DNA from: Pelagibacterium lentulum
GTDB taxonomy: Bacteria; Pseudomonadota; Alphaproteobacteria; Rhizobiales; Devosiaceae
Assembly: GCF_003992625.1 (NCBI RefSeq)
Contig: NZ_RZMW01000003.1
Coordinates: 1-64,000, forward strand
Length of the DNA: 64,000 nucleotides
Reading direction: 5' to 3'
Shown: positions 18,031 through 27,543 of the stretch, in pieces
Numbering within the stretch: the stretch's first letter is position 1
Layout of the letters: every line of letters starts with the position of its first letter
The notes under the pieces: model-generated
Told to the model about the DNA's origin: nothing
Databases searched by the model: none
Seen by the model: the letters and a program-made list of their open reading frames with translations, nothing else
Made by a program: the position numbers and the translations under genes

Positions 18031-19179
18031 TTATCCTAAAAGCACGAGATTGTCGCGATGGACAAGCTCGGTGCGTGTCGAGGGGCCAAGCAAGTCCTTG
18101 ATGGTCTCGCTTTTCTTGCCCTTCACAAGATCGGCGGTTTCGCGGTCAAGGCTGACAAGACCGCGTGCGATTTCCCGGCCCTCCAGATCGAGGACGGCAA
18201 CAGTATCGCCACGCCCGAAATCGCCCCGGACCCGGACCACGCCGATGGGCAGCAGTGAACGGCCCGATTTCAGCGCGCGCACCGCACCGTCATCAATCGT
18301 TATATGGCCGGTGACGTCCAATGTGCCCATGATCCAGCGCTTGCGTGCGGCCCGGGTTGTGGGCGCGGGAGCAAAAAGCGTATGGCGTCCGCCATTCATC
18401 AGATGGCGCAAGGGGTTCTCGATGGTGCCTGGCCCGATCAGCATGGCAGTGCCTGCCTGGGTTGCGATGCGGCCGGCTTCGATTTTGGTCGTCATGCCGC
18501 CGCGTGAGGTGAAACTTGCTGCCCCGCCCGCCATGGCTTCGATCTCGGGGGTGATTTCAGTCACGAGCGGAATGTGGGTTGCCGAGGGGTCTTTGGTCGG
18601 CGGGGCGGTATAGAGCCCGTCGATATCGGACAAAAGCACCAGTGCATCGGCTTCGATCATGGTCGCAACGCGGGCGGAGAGCCGGTCGTTGTCGCCATAG
18701 CGAATCTCGGCTGTGGCGACCGAGTCGTTCTCGTTGATGATGGGGACCGCGCCAAGGCTCAAAAGCGTGTTGATCGTCGTGCGGGCGTTGAGAAAATAGC
18801 GCCGCTCCTCGGTGATATTGGGGGTCAGAAGAATTTGTCCGGTAACGATATTATGGGCTGCAAGGTGCTGGGACCAGGCCTGGCTCAGCGCAATCTGTCC
18901 GGTGGCGGCAGCGGCCTGGCTTTTCTCCAGCGGCAGGGTTTTCTCGGTCAGCCCCAGGAGGCGGCGCCCCAGAGCTATGGCACCCGAGGAGACGATAACG
19001 ATCTCGGCGCCTGTGGCCTTGAGCGCAGCGATGTCGGTAGCCAGCGCAGCAAGCCATGAGCCGCGCAGGGCACCGGTCTGCCCATCGACAAGAAGGGCCG
19101 AGCCGATCTTGATCGTGAGGCGCCGATAGGGCGCCAGAGGATTGGTCAGAGACGCTTGCGCCTGCATCAGGGTTCCCAT
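18031..19179 (-). CDS. proB: Glutamate 5-kinase
   Basis: 382 residues. ProB phosphorylates glutamate, the committed, usually proline-inhibited step of proline synthesis. An N-terminal amino-acid-kinase domain ([29 protein letters not shown]...[17 protein letters not shown]) is followed by a C-terminal PUA domain (about 285-375). The ATG at 19179 has AGGA just upstream and overlaps obgE by 13 bases; an ATG at 19167 (TGATG with the obgE stop) is an alternative that would drop four residues. Confidence 0.97.
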   Translation of the reverse strand: MGTLMQAQASLTNPLAPYRRLTIKIGSALLVDGQTGALRGSWLAALATDIAALKATGAEIVIVSSGAIALGRRLLGLTEKTLPLEKSQAAAATGQIALSQAWSQHLAAHNIVTGQILLTPNITEERRYFLNARTTINTLLSLGAVPIINENDSVATAEIRYGDNDRLSARVATMIEADALVLLSDIDGLYTAPPTKDPSATHIPLVTEITPEIEAMAGGAASFTSRGGMTTKIEAGRIATQAGTAMLIGPGTIENPLRHLMNGGRHTLFAPAPTTRAARKRWIMGTLDVTGHITIDDGAVRALKSGRSLLPIGVVRVRGDFGRGDTVAVLDLEGREIARGLVSLDRETADLVKGKKSETIKDLLGPSTRTELVHRDNLVLLG

Positions 19180-20210
19180 TTTTCCTGTGCCTCAACCTTT
19201 GAGGAGCGTGCTTCATTGTCTTTGTTGTGGTCGAGCACGTCCAGGACGCCATAGAGCACTTTTTCGACGTTGAGTCCGGTGGCGCCCGAAATTGTGAGGA
19301 TCGTACCTCCGGAAGCCTTTTCGAGCGCTTCTGCGCGCTCTTTGAGGGTTTCGGGGTCGAGCGCATCGATCTTGTTGAGCGCAAGGATTTCCTCTTTTTC
19401 GGCCAGCCCGCCGCCATAGGCCTGCAATTCGGCGCGGATGGTCTTGTAGGCGCCAGCGACATCATCCTGGGTGCCATCGACAAGATGGACCAGAACCCCG
19501 CAGCGCTCCACATGGCCAAGGAAGCGGTCGCCGAGCCCGGCGCCTTCCGACGCCCCTTCGATGAGGCCGGGAATATCGGCAAGAACGAATTCGCGGTTGC
19601 CCGCGCGCACCACGCCAAGGCCGGGATGAAGCGTTGTGAAGGGATAATCGGCAATTTTCGGTTTTGCCGCGGTGACGGCAGAAAGGAAGGTGGACTTGCC
19701 CGCATTGGGCAGGCCCACAAGCCCGGCATCGGCAATCAGTTTGAGGCGCAGCCAGATCCATTTTTCCTCGCCCGGCAGGCCGGGATTGGCCCGGCGCGGC
19801 GCCTGGTTGGTCGAGGATTTGAAATGGGCATTGCCAAAGCCGCCATTGCCGCCTTCAAGAAGGGTGATGCGCTGGCCGACTTCGGTGAAGTCCGCAATCA
19901 GGGTTTCCCCATCATCTTCAAAGATCTGGGTGCCGACCGGCACTTTGAGAACGGCATCGGTGCCGTCTGAGCCCGTCCGGTTCTGGCCCATGCCGTGCTG
20001 GCCGGTTCCCGCTTTGAAATGCTGTTGGTAGCGATAGTCGATCAGGGTGTTGAGCCCATCGACACATTCAACGATCACATCGCCGCCCCGGCCGCCGTTG
20101 CCACCATTGGGGCCACCGAATTCGACGAATTTTTCGCGCCGGAAGGCGATCGAGCCGGCGCCGCCATTACCGGAACGGATATAGACCTTGGCAGAATCGA
20201 GAAATTTCAT
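19167..20210 (-). CDS. obgE: Ribosome-assembly GTPase ObgE/CgtA
   Basis: 347 residues. An Obg glycine-rich N-terminal fold (about 1-158, [19 protein letters not shown]) is followed by a GTPase domain with G1 GLPNAGKST near 167, a DIPGLIEGA switch and NKIDALD. It acts in 50S maturation and stress control. Its start overlaps the preceding GNAT gene as ATGA. Placement after rplU-rpmA is classical; here two GNAT genes lie between. Confidence 0.97.
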   Translation of the reverse strand: MKFLDSAKVYIRSGNGGAGSIAFRREKFVEFGGPNGGNGGRGGDVIVECVDGLNTLIDYRYQQHFKAGTGQHGMGQNRTGSDGTDAVLKVPVGTQIFEDDGETLIADFTEVGQRITLLEGGNGGFGNAHFKSSTNQAPRRANPGLPGEEKWIWLRLKLIADAGLVGLPNAGKSTFLSAVTAAKPKIADYPFTTLHPGLGVVRAGNREFVLADIPGLIEGASEGAGLGDRFLGHVERCGVLVHLVDGTQDDVAGAYKTIRAELQAYGGGLAEKEEILALNKIDALDPETLKERAEALEKASGGTILTISGATGLNVEKVLYGVLDVLDHNKDNEARSSKVEAQEKWEP

Positions 20211-20755
20211 TGTGTCCTCGTGGCGCGGAAAAAATCGCTGCGCGTCAGTTGGGTTTCGATATGATCGATCTCGGCGCTCTGGGCAAGACAGATGCGCTTG
20301 CCAATGCCGGTCTCAACGAAACCGAATTTCTTTTGAACCGCCAGGGAGGCGGTGTTGAAGTAAAAAACACCCGAAATGAGGGTGTCGGACTGCGAATTGG
20401 CGAAATACCACTCAAGCACCGCCTTAAGCGCCTCGCTCATATAGCCCCTGTTCCAATAGGGCTGGCCGAGCCAATAGCCGATTTCGGTAAACTGGCCCTC
20501 GCGATGAGTGCCGCAAAAGCCGATCAGCCCACCCTTTTTCTCGCAGACGGCGAAGGTAATGGTTTCGGGCGTCCAGTCGCGCTTTTGCCGCAAGAGCCAG
20601 TCGAGCGCCATGTTAAGCGTATAGGGATAGGGTACGCGGGCAAGGTTTTTTGTGACTTGGTAATTGTTCAGAAGCGAGGCGATCCGCGGCCCGTCGCGCA
20701 GGCGCGGACGGCGCAGCACCAGCCGTTCGGTCTCGATTTCAGGCTGACTGGTCAT
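20207..20755 (-). CDS. RimJ/RimL-type GNAT N-acetyltransferase
   Basis: 182 residues. The fold opens [52 protein letters not shown] carries the acetyl-CoA-binding strand and helix, and the C-terminal region ends [12 protein letters not shown]-like ([14 protein letters not shown]). Such proteins acetylate N-termini or small molecules; the target is unknown. The start ([12 protein letters not shown]) lies inside the end of the upstream GNAT gene, overlapping by 17 bases, so the two look like a tandem duplication. Confidence 0.88.
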   Translation of the reverse strand: MTSQPEIETERLVLRRPRLRDGPRIASLLNNYQVTKNLARVPYPYTLNMALDWLLRQKRDWTPETITFAVCEKKGGLIGFCGTHREGQFTEIGYWLGQPYWNRGYMSEALKAVLEWYFANSQSDTLISGVFYFNTASLAVQKKFGFVETGIGKRICLAQSAEIDHIETQLTRSDFFRATRTQ

Positions 20756-21305
20756 TGGGGCCTTCCGCGGGCGCGAGCTTATACAAGGCAATTTCGACCC
20801 CCTTGTGGGGTCCGCAAGAGCCGAGAGCCTGGCTGACAAGGCTAAAGCCAAGCTTTTCAAGCAGTCGGCGCGAGCCGATATTTTCGGCGATTGCCCTTGC
20901 CTTGATCGCTACAGGACCAATGGCAAGCGCTGCATCCAGCAGTGCGCCCGCCGCTTCGCTCGCAAAGCCTTGCCCCCAATAGGGTTCGCCGATCCAGTAT
21001 CCAATTTCGGGCATTTCGTTCTGCGCAAGGATCAGGCTGACAACACCGACAAAACCGTGCTCACGGCTGATTATGGCATAAGCTTGCTCGCTCTGGCTGC
21101 GCGCAACATCGCAAATAAAGGTTGTGGCATCGTCTTCGCCATAAGGATGTGGCAGACGGCTCAGCATCGCATGAATCTTGCGATTATTGGCAAGACGGGT
21201 GAGTGCTGGCACGTCAGAAAGATCGGGCGCGCGCAGGATCAGCCGGGCTGTTTCCAGCCGGTCGGGCAGGGCGGCGCGCAGGGCTTGGTTCTCGATCATG
21301 GCCAA
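20739..21305 (-). CDS. RimJ/RimL-type GNAT N-acetyltransferase
   Basis: 188 residues, the upstream member of a tandem GNAT pair. It opens LETARLILRAPDLSDVPALTRLANN and has EIGYWIGEPYWGQGFASEAAGALLDAAL for acetyl-CoA binding, followed by IGSRRLLEKLGFSLVSQ. The same EIGYW.G.PYW motif in its neighbour supports duplication. It starts just after the rpmA terminator and may have its own promoter in the 21306-21415 gap, or be reached by read-through. Target unknown. Confidence 0.88.
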   Translation of the reverse strand: MAMIENQALRAALPDRLETARLILRAPDLSDVPALTRLANNRKIHAMLSRLPHPYGEDDATTFICDVARSQSEQAYAIISREHGFVGVVSLILAQNEMPEIGYWIGEPYWGQGFASEAAGALLDAALAIGPVAIKARAIAENIGSRRLLEKLGFSLVSQALGSCGPHKGVEIALYKLAPAEGPNDQSA

Positions 21306-21322
21306 GGTGTGTACTCACAAAC

Positions 21323-21352
21323 AAAAAAGGGAGCCGGTCGACCCGGCTCCCC
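21323..21352 (-). terminator. Rho-independent terminator of rplU-rpmA
   Basis: On the minus strand GGGAGCCGG/CCGGCTCCC pair around a GTC/GAC centre and are followed by six Ts (21323-21328). It lies 64 bases past the rpmA stop and separates ribosomal protein genes from the GNAT-obgE-pro run. Confidence 0.92.
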
Positions 21353-21415
21353 TGTTCTTTAGCGTAACGGGCCGCCGGGGAGAAGGTCTCCGGCAGCGCT
21401 CCGATACAAGCTGCC

Positions 21416-21682
21416 TTATTCAGCAGCCTTTACCGGTTCAACCGATACAAAGCTCTTGCCGCCAGACTTGGTGGCGAAGGTGACCTTGCCGTCGACCAGT
21501 GCGAAAATCGTGTGGTCCTTGCCCAGGCCGACATTGGTGCCCGGATGCCACTTGGTGCCGCGCTGACGCACGATGATGTTGCCGGCAATTACAGTTTCGC
21601 CGCCGAACTTCTTGACGCCAAGGCGCCGACCGGCTGTATCGCGACCGTTGCGGGATGAACCGCCTGCTTTTTTATGTGCCAT
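21416..21682 (-). CDS. rpmA: 50S ribosomal protein L27
   Basis: 88 residues, complete. It has the conserved [20 protein letters not shown] start and [32 protein letters not shown]. The N-terminal tail reaches the peptidyl-transferase centre. It starts 12 bases after rplU and is followed by a strong terminator. No cleavable Firmicutes-type N-terminal extension is present. Confidence 0.98.
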   Translation of the reverse strand: MAHKKAGGSSRNGRDTAGRRLGVKKFGGETVIAGNIIVRQRGTKWHPGTNVGLGKDHTIFALVDGKVTFATKSGGKSFVSVEPVKAAE

Positions 21683-21694
21683 TGGTGTCCGTCC

Positions 21695-22237
21695 TTATTC
21701 CTTGTCGGCCGACTTTTCGGCCTTCTTGGCTGCGGGCTTCTTTGCAGGAGCCTTTGCCTTGGTTTCCTTCTTTTCCGCAGCGGGTGCAGCTTCTGCCTTG
21801 TCGGCGGCCTTTTTCGCAGGCGCCGTCTTGGCTGCGGGCTTGTCTTGAGCCGCTTCAGCAGCTTCGGCCTTGGGTGCCGCTGCCTTTTTGGGCGCTGCAG
21901 CCTTTTTGGCCGATGGCTTTGCGCCGCCGGTCAGGATTTCGGTGATGCGCACCAGCGTCAGTTCCTGGCGATGGCCGTTCTTGCGGCGATAGCCCTGGCG
22001 GCGCTTCTTTTTGAAAACGATGACCTTCTTGTCACGGAACTGCTCGACAACTTCACCGGCTACCGCGGCGCCATCGACAAGCGGGGCGCCCAGGGTGACG
22101 TCGGCATCGGCGCCAACCATCAGGACATTTTCAAACGTTACGACATCGCCTTTGTCGCCGGCGATCTTTTCAATCCGGACCAGATCATTGGCAGCAACCT
22201 TATACTGCTTGCCACCGGTCTTGATGACTGCAAACAT
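21695..22237 (-). CDS. rplU: 50S ribosomal protein L21 with long basic C-terminal tail
   Basis: 180 residues. The first about 103 are canonical L21 ([20 protein letters not shown]... [22 protein letters not shown]). The remaining about 75 form a low-complexity Ala/Lys/Pro tail with [11 protein letters not shown] and [11 protein letters not shown] stretches. Tails of this sort are known in several Alphaproteobacteria; their role is not established. The start (MFAVIKT) lies just below a stem-loop at 22248-22265. Confidence 0.97.
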   Translation of the reverse strand: MFAVIKTGGKQYKVAANDLVRIEKIAGDKGDVVTFENVLMVGADADVTLGAPLVDGAAVAGEVVEQFRDKKVIVFKKKRRQGYRRKNGHRQELTLVRITEILTGGAKPSAKKAAAPKKAAAPKAEAAEAAQDKPAAKTAPAKKAADKAEAAPAAEKKETKAKAPAKKPAAKKAEKSADKE

Positions 22238-22247
22238 ATCTTTTTGC

Positions 22248-22265
22248 ACCGGGACGCTTCCCGGT
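22248..22265 (-). promoter_or_regulatory. Stem-loop in the rplU leader
   Basis: On the minus strand ACCGGGA and TCCCGGT pair around an AGCG tetraloop, ending 11 bases before the rplU ATG. A hairpin there could modulate ribosome access or bind a ribosomal protein for autoregulation; both are guesses. The rest of 22266-22550 holds no recognisable gene. Confidence 0.45.
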
Positions 22266-22550
22266 TCCCTTATTGTCCGCACCTTACGGCGCCGCGGGTA
22301 TATGGGCCCTGAAGTCTTGAACCCCGCGGTCTTTTTGCCGGTGTGGTTTGTTTTAGAAAACCGCGCCGACGGCCAGCCTTTGGCAACGTATTGACGTCAA
22401 CGAAAATATGCGCAGAGGCAATGCCCATGCGCTTTTCAGCGGTGCTTATGATGTTTCTTGCCCCAAGAGTCAAGCATTTGTCGTGCTCCCGGCGCTGCTT
22501 TCAGCCTGGGGAGACCGGGGCAACTGCTTTCGGTGTCTGTCGCGTGACAC

Positions 22551-22600
22551 CTGATACCGATCTATGAGCACGGTTGACGAAAATTCTAAAATGGTATCAG
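22551..22600 (+). promoter_or_regulatory. Candidate promoter/operator of the amino-sugar ABC operon
   Basis: A perfect 8-base inverted repeat, CTGATACC (22551-22558) and GGTATCAG (22593-22600), flanks a TTGACG (-35-like, 22574-22579). The downstream arm overlaps a weak -10-like TATCAG. It lies 48 bases before the first gene. The layout suits a repressor site, but no regulator gene is adjacent; the GntR protein at 38343 is a possible candidate. Confidence 0.4.
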
Positions 22601-22647
22601 ATTGGCTTTATGTTGGTATGTCCCGGCGCGACCGTTTTGGAGGAACG

Positions 22648-23718
22648 ATGGCACGTTTGTCGCTGCGCAATGTCAAAAAGCAGTTCAAGGACACCAAAGT
22701 CCTCCATGGGATCGACCTCGACATAGGGGATCGCGAGTTCGTCGTTTTCGTCGGGCCTTCGGGCTGCGGGAAATCGACGCTTTTGCGCCTGATCGCCGGG
22801 CTCGACCCGATTACGGAAGGCCAGTTTCACCTCAATGGCCAATTGATGAACGATGTGCCGCCTTCAAAGCGCGGCATTGCCATGGTTTTCCAGTCCTATG
22901 CCCTTTACCCGCATATGGATGTCTATGAGAACATGGCCTTTGGCGTGCGGCTGATGGGGCTCAAGCAGACCGAAATCGATGCACGGATCGATGAAGCGGC
23001 CAATATGCTGCGTCTGGGCGAATTGCTAAAGCGCAAGCCGCGCGAGCTTTCGGGCGGACAGCGCCAGCGCGTCGCCATCGGCCGGGCGCTTGTGCGCAAG
23101 CCGGATGTTTTCTTGCTCGATGAGCCGTTGTCCAATCTAGATGCCGCGCTGCGCTCCGATGTCCGGCTCGAAATCGCGCGCCTGCATCGCGATATCGGCG
23201 GCACAATGATCTATGTGACCCACGATCAGGTCGAGGCCATGACATTGGCCGACAAGATCGTGGTCATGAATCTGGGGCGGATCGAACAGGTCGGCAGCCC
23301 GCGTACGCTTTACGAAACCCCCGCCAATACGTTCGTGGCGACCTTCATTGGATCGCCCCGCATGACGCTTATCAAGACCAGCCGGGATGGAAACCGGCTC
23401 GGGCTCGAGGATGGCGGCTCGGTTGTGATCGAGGATCTGCCCAATGCCAATGCCAATGGCACGCTGACGCTGGGCGTACGCCCCGATGCACTGACGATTT
23501 CACGAGATGGCGAAGAGGGTTTCGCCGCAAGTGTCGTCTATACCGAATATCTGGGTGACGATGCTTATGTCTATGCGCGGCTGGCCGATGGAACGCTGGT
23601 TTCGGTGCGCACCCACCCCAACGCGCTTTATGAGGCGGATGAGAAGATCCGGCTCCATGTCGATGCGGCCCAGGCCCATTTCTTCGATACGCAATCCGGC
23701 CAGCGCCTTGTGGTATGA
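22648..23718 (+). CDS. Sugar ABC transporter ATP-binding protein, UgpC/MalK type
   Basis: 356-residue ATPase energising the importer encoded just downstream. Walker A GPSGCGKST is near residue 39, the ABC signature [15 protein letters not shown] near 135, Walker B DVFLLDEP near 155 and the switch His in YVTHDQ. A MalK-type C-terminal regulatory domain (about 240-356) follows. The start has an ideal GGAGGA 6 bases upstream. Here the ATPase gene comes first in the operon, before the binding protein, a less common order. Confidence 0.95.
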   Translation: MARLSLRNVKKQFKDTKVLHGIDLDIGDREFVVFVGPSGCGKSTLLRLIAGLDPITEGQFHLNGQLMNDVPPSKRGIAMVFQSYALYPHMDVYENMAFGVRLMGLKQTEIDARIDEAANMLRLGELLKRKPRELSGGQRQRVAIGRALVRKPDVFLLDEPLSNLDAALRSDVRLEIARLHRDIGGTMIYVTHDQVEAMTLADKIVVMNLGRIEQVGSPRTLYETPANTFVATFIGSPRMTLIKTSRDGNRLGLEDGGSVVIEDLPNANANGTLTLGVRPDALTISRDGEEGFAASVVYTEYLGDDAYVYARLADGTLVSVRTHPNALYEADEKIRLHVDAAQAHFFDTQSGQRLVV

Positions 23719-23766
23719 GCGCGGCCAAACCTATCCATCAAGGATGACCTACAAAGGAGAGGAAAC

Positions 23767-25005
23767 ATGCAAAAGACAATAATCCGCTCGGTTGCGGCGC
23801 TCGCGGCTGCAAGTGTTGCGCTGCCAAGCTTTGCCCAGGAGATCAGCTTCTGGTCATGGCGGCAAGAAGACCGGGCGCAATATCAGGCCATTATCGATGC
23901 CTTCCAGGAACAAAATCCCGGCATCACGGTGAATTTCGAGGCCTTTGAAGCGGCCAATTACAACACGATCCTCTCGACGGCTCTGGCCGGGGATTCGGGC
24001 CCGGACGTGATGATGGTGCGCGCGCATGGCGCGTTCGAAACCGTCGCCGGGGGTGGCTATCTCATGGCGCTAAACGATGAGAATGTGCCGGGATTGATGG
24101 ATTTGCCCGAGCCTGCGCTTGCCGCCCAGACTCTGCGGGCCGATGGCCAGATCTACGCCGTGCCCTTTGCCTCCCAGACCATGCTGGTGATCTACAACAA
24201 GGACATTTTCGACGATCTTGGCCTTGAAGAGCCCCAGACCTGGGATGACCTTCTGGCTGTAAGCGAAGCCATCCAGGGGGCAGGTCTATATGCCTTTGCC
24301 AATGGCACAGCGGAAGCCTGGCAGAATGAAACCATCGTTTCGGCGCTCGGCTCCTCGATCATCGGGCAGGATTTTTACGAGGACCTGATGGCGGGGGAGG
24401 CCGACTTTACCGATGAGCGGTTCGTGGCCGCGCTCGAGGCGCTTGTCGAGATCAAGGATTACTTCCCGGACGGCTTTGTCGGGCTCGACTATCCTTCCGC
24501 TCAGCAGATCTTTGCGTCCGGCATGGCGGGCATGTTTGCCGGGGGTTCGTTCGAGATTGCCAATTTCCGGTCCCAGAATCCCGATCTCAATCTGGGTGTC
24601 TTTCCCGCTCCGGTGGCCAATGAAGGCGACCAGCACCTTGTCGGGCTGTTTTTCGATGGCGGCTATGCGGGCAACGCCCAAACCGAGCATCCCGAAGCGG
24701 TCGCGACATTCCTGACCTATCTGGCGAGTCAGGAATTCGGGCAGGTTTTTGCCAATACGCTCGGCAATATCTCGCCGATCCCGGGCGTTGTGTTCGAGAG
24801 CGCGCTTTTGCAGGAAATTTCCGAGCTCAACCAGAACTCCATTCCCTATATCATGCTCGTTCATTTCCGCTATCAGGAGCCATCGGGTTCGGTGCTGTTG
24901 CAATCTGAAGTCCAGCGCATGATGGCTGGTGAATCGACGCCACAGGCTGCGGCCCAGGCTGTGACCGACGGTATCGCCACCTATTACGAGCCGTTCCAGA
25001 ACTGA
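23767..25005 (+). CDS. Sugar ABC transporter substrate-binding protein (family 1)
   Basis: 412-residue periplasmic protein. A signal peptide (about 1-23, ending PSFAQ) is followed by a two-lobe binding fold opening EISFWSWRQEDRAQYQAIIDAFQEQNPGITV, with the family landmark GPDVMMV and YAVPFASQTMLVIYNKDIF. Close relatives bind oligosaccharides, glycerol-phosphate or amino sugars. The downstream amino-sugar enzymes suggest MurNAc, GlcNAc or a wall disaccharide as ligand; this is inference. AAAGGAGAGG precedes the ATG, and a strong stem-loop follows the stop. Confidence 0.93.
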   Translation: MQKTIIRSVAALAAASVALPSFAQEISFWSWRQEDRAQYQAIIDAFQEQNPGITVNFEAFEAANYNTILSTALAGDSGPDVMMVRAHGAFETVAGGGYLMALNDENVPGLMDLPEPALAAQTLRADGQIYAVPFASQTMLVIYNKDIFDDLGLEEPQTWDDLLAVSEAIQGAGLYAFANGTAEAWQNETIVSALGSSIIGQDFYEDLMAGEADFTDERFVAALEALVEIKDYFPDGFVGLDYPSAQQIFASGMAGMFAGGSFEIANFRSQNPDLNLGVFPAPVANEGDQHLVGLFFDGGYAGNAQTEHPEAVATFLTYLASQEFGQVFANTLGNISPIPGVVFESALLQEISELNQNSIPYIMLVHFRYQEPSGSVLLQSEVQRMMAGESTPQAAAQAVTDGIATYYEPFQN

Positions 25006-25020
25006 GTGTGCAATCAGCGT

Positions 25021-25046
25021 TCCGGGGCGGTGTATGCCGCCCCGGA
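25021..25046 (+). promoter_or_regulatory. Intra-operon stem-loop after the binding-protein gene
   Basis: TCCGGGGCGG pairs perfectly with CCGCCCCGGA around TGTATG. There is no T tract, so it is probably an mRNA-stabilising or partial-termination hairpin that raises binding-protein output relative to the permeases. Similar hairpins follow the binding-protein genes at 36387 and 50500. Confidence 0.7.
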
Positions 25047-25085
25047 GCCAATGGCAAAGCCTTTTTGATTGGAGGATCACACGTC

Positions 25086-26006
25086 ATGCCGCGTTTGCGT
25101 CTTACCGGACGAGGGCTTTGGATCACCGCGCTGATCGTGCCCCCGCTTGCGGTCATGGTGACTTTTGTCGCCTATCCGATCCTTTCGGCGCTTGCCTATG
25201 CCTTTTATGACTGGCAGGGCTTGCAGCGCGGCGAGTTCGTGGGGTTCAAGCATTTCCATACGGTGCTGTTTACCGAACCGTTTGCCTCCTGGACGCGCAA
25301 TGCGTTTATCAACAACGTCATCGTCTTTTTCTCGCTAATGGTCATCCAGAACGGGTTCGGGTTCGTTCTGGCCTATGCGCTCTGGCGCGAATTGCCCGGC
25401 GCCGCGTTCCATCGGGTGGCGGTATTTTTACCGGTGGTTCTGTCCACGGTCATTATCGGCTTTCTCTGGAAGCTGTTCTTTCATCCGATCTTCGGGCCGG
25501 TAAATCAGATTTTTCGTGGCATGGGGCTCGATTTCCTCGCCCAGCCCTGGCTGGGGCAATCCTCGACCGCGCTAGGTTCGCTGATTTTCGTCAATGCCTG
25601 GGCGTGGGTGGGGTTTCCAACGCTGGTTTTTCTTGCCGGTATGCAGCGCATTCCAACCGAATTGCTCGATGCGGCGCGCATGGAAACCAATAGCGAATGG
25701 GTTCTGATCCGCAAGATCGTCTGGCCGCTCGTTGCGCCAAGCGCCACGGTTGTGTTTATCCTCTTGTTCATCGGCTCGTTCAACTGGTTCGAGTTGCCCT
25801 ATATCATGGTGGGGCTCGATGGTTCGCCCTATGGCTCGACCGATGTTCTGGGGCTCTATTTCTACCGCACGGCCTTCGGCAATCAGTCTGCCGGGGTGCA
25901 AGATTTCGGCCGGGGCAGCGCCTTGGCGGTCTTGACCTTCATGTTCATCGCGGTGGTTGCGGCGTTCTGGACCATCCGGTTGCGCAAGCGGGAGATCCAG
26001 ATATGA
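25086..26006 (+). CDS. Sugar ABC transporter permease 1 (UgpA/MalF type)
   Basis: 306 residues with about six membrane helices. The coupling EAA loop is TELLDAARMETNSEWVLIRKIVWPLV (about 198-223). A GGAGG lies 10 bases before the ATG; in-frame upstream codons would fall in the hairpin region. It overlaps the next permease by ATGA. Together they form the membrane channel of the importer. Confidence 0.94.
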   Translation: MPRLRLTGRGLWITALIVPPLAVMVTFVAYPILSALAYAFYDWQGLQRGEFVGFKHFHTVLFTEPFASWTRNAFINNVIVFFSLMVIQNGFGFVLAYALWRELPGAAFHRVAVFLPVVLSTVIIGFLWKLFFHPIFGPVNQIFRGMGLDFLAQPWLGQSSTALGSLIFVNAWAWVGFPTLVFLAGMQRIPTELLDAARMETNSEWVLIRKIVWPLVAPSATVVFILLFIGSFNWFELPYIMVGLDGSPYGSTDVLGLYFYRTAFGNQSAGVQDFGRGSALAVLTFMFIAVVAAFWTIRLRKREIQI

Positions 26007-26872
26007 GCACGGCAAGCGCGAAGGCCATGGCCTATGACAATAAGGGGATATTGGGCACGCTGGGCCGCGACGGGCTTTTGCAGATCATTCTGATCGCCAA
26101 CACGATCCTGATGCTGTTCCCCATCGTCATCATGATATTTTCAGGGTTCAAATCCAATCCCGAGATTTTCAACAATCCCTTTGCGATCCCAGATTTCACC
26201 AATCTTTCCAATTACATATCGGTCTGGACCCAGACCAATTTCATCCGCTACCTGTTCAATTCGGTGTTTGTGACCGGAGTATCGATTCTTTCGATCCTGG
26301 TGCTGGGCACGATGGCGGCCTATGCGATTGCGCGGTATGAGTTTTTCGGTGCCAGCTTTATCCTGCTGTTTTTCATGGCGGGGCTGACCCTGCCGCTCAA
26401 GCTCGCGATCATCCCGCTGTTCATCCTGTTTCGCGATCTTGGCATTCTCAATACCCATTGGGCGCTTGTGGCTGTTTATGTGGCGATGGGGTTGCCCTCG
26501 ACGGTTTTCATCATGACCGGGTTCATTCGCACCTTGCCGCGCGAACTAGAAGATGCGGCGCGCATGGATGGGGCAAGCGAATTGCGCATCATGTGGTCGG
26601 TGCTGTTGCCGCTCTGCCGCCCGGCGCTGATCATTTCGGCGATCCATAATCTGGTGCCGATCTGGAACGATTTTTTCTTCCCCCTTGTCTTTATCCAGCG
26701 CGATGCCCTCAAGACGCTGCCGCAGGGGCTGACCGCGTTCATGGGGGAATATACGACCAATTGGGGCGTGATGTTTGCCGGGCTGACGCTGGCTGCTGCC
26801 CCGATCACGGTGATCTATATCATCTTGTCGCGCCAGTTCATCAACGGCATGACATCGGGAGCGCTCAAGTGA
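26003..26872 (+). CDS. Sugar ABC transporter permease 2 (UgpE/MalG type)
   Basis: 289 residues, about six membrane helices. The family signature is the EAA loop RELEDAARMDGASELRIMWSVLLPLCRPAL, ending in the typical FINGMTSGALK tail. The start ATG overlaps permease 1, and its stop overlaps the GTG of the epimerase gene, so transporter and enzymes are translated as one coupled unit. Confidence 0.95.
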   Translation: MSTASAKAMAYDNKGILGTLGRDGLLQIILIANTILMLFPIVIMIFSGFKSNPEIFNNPFAIPDFTNLSNYISVWTQTNFIRYLFNSVFVTGVSILSILVLGTMAAYAIARYEFFGASFILLFFMAGLTLPLKLAIIPLFILFRDLGILNTHWALVAVYVAMGLPSTVFIMTGFIRTLPRELEDAARMDGASELRIMWSVLLPLCRPALIISAIHNLVPIWNDFFFPLVFIQRDALKTLPQGLTAFMGEYTTNWGVMFAGLTLAAAPITVIYIILSRQFINGMTSGALK

Positions 26873-27543
26873 GCGCGGTGCTCAAAAAAGGCGGTTTGAT
26901 CGTCTCGTGCCAGGCGCGGGCCGGCAATCCGCTGCACGGGCCGCATTTCATGGGCGCCATGGCGCTTGCCGCGCGCGATGGCGGCGCTGTGGCGATCCGG
27001 GCCAACGGGCCAGACGATGTTGCAGCCTGCAAGGCTGCCGGTCTGCCGGTCATTGGCATCAACAAGGTGTTCTCCGAAGACTACGAGGTCTATATCACGC
27101 CCGATTTTGCGGCGGCAGAGGCACTCAAGGTTGCGGGAGCCGATATCATTGCGCTCGACTGCACGCCGCGCCCGCGTGATGGGCAGGTTCCCGACATTCT
27201 CGTGCGCCGTATCCGGGACGGGCTGGGCCTGCCGGTCTTTGCCGACATTGCAACGCTTGAGGAAGGGCTTGCCGCCGAAGCCATGGGCGCGGACTATATC
27301 GCGACAACCCTGTCAGGTTATACAAGCTATACCCAGCCCAAACCCGACGCGCCCGATTTCGCGCTTATCGAAGCGCTGGCGGCACGCGTTTCGGTGCCGA
27401 TTATCGCCGAGGGCCGGTTCAATACGCCCGAACTTGCCCGCGCCGCGCTCGATGCGGGCGCGCATGCGGTCGTGGTCGGCACCATGATCACCAATCCGCG
27501 CGAAATCACACGGCGCTTTGCCGTAGGGCTTGCTCAGGGATGA
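26869..27543 (+). CDS. N-acylglucosamine-6-phosphate 2-epimerase, NanE family
   Basis: 224-residue TIM barrel of the NanE family, which interconverts ManNAc-6-phosphate and GlcNAc-6-phosphate. It opens GGLIVSCQARAGNPLHG and keeps the likely catalytic residues: Lys in GINKVF, Asp in ALDCTPRPRDG and Glu in IAEGRFNTP; TTLSGYT binds phosphate. Start GTG at 26869 overlaps the permease stop (GTGA); GTG at 26878 is possible. No sialic-acid lyase (nanA) is nearby, so its use here may be ManNAc salvage or adjusting the GlcNAc-6-phosphate pool. Confidence 0.92.
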   Translation: MSAVLKKGGLIVSCQARAGNPLHGPHFMGAMALAARDGGAVAIRANGPDDVAACKAAGLPVIGINKVFSEDYEVYITPDFAAAEALKVAGADIIALDCTPRPRDGQVPDILVRRIRDGLGLPVFADIATLEEGLAAEAMGADYIATTLSGYTSYTQPKPDAPDFALIEALAARVSVPIIAEGRFNTPELARAALDAGAHAVVVGTMITNPREITRRFAVGLAQG

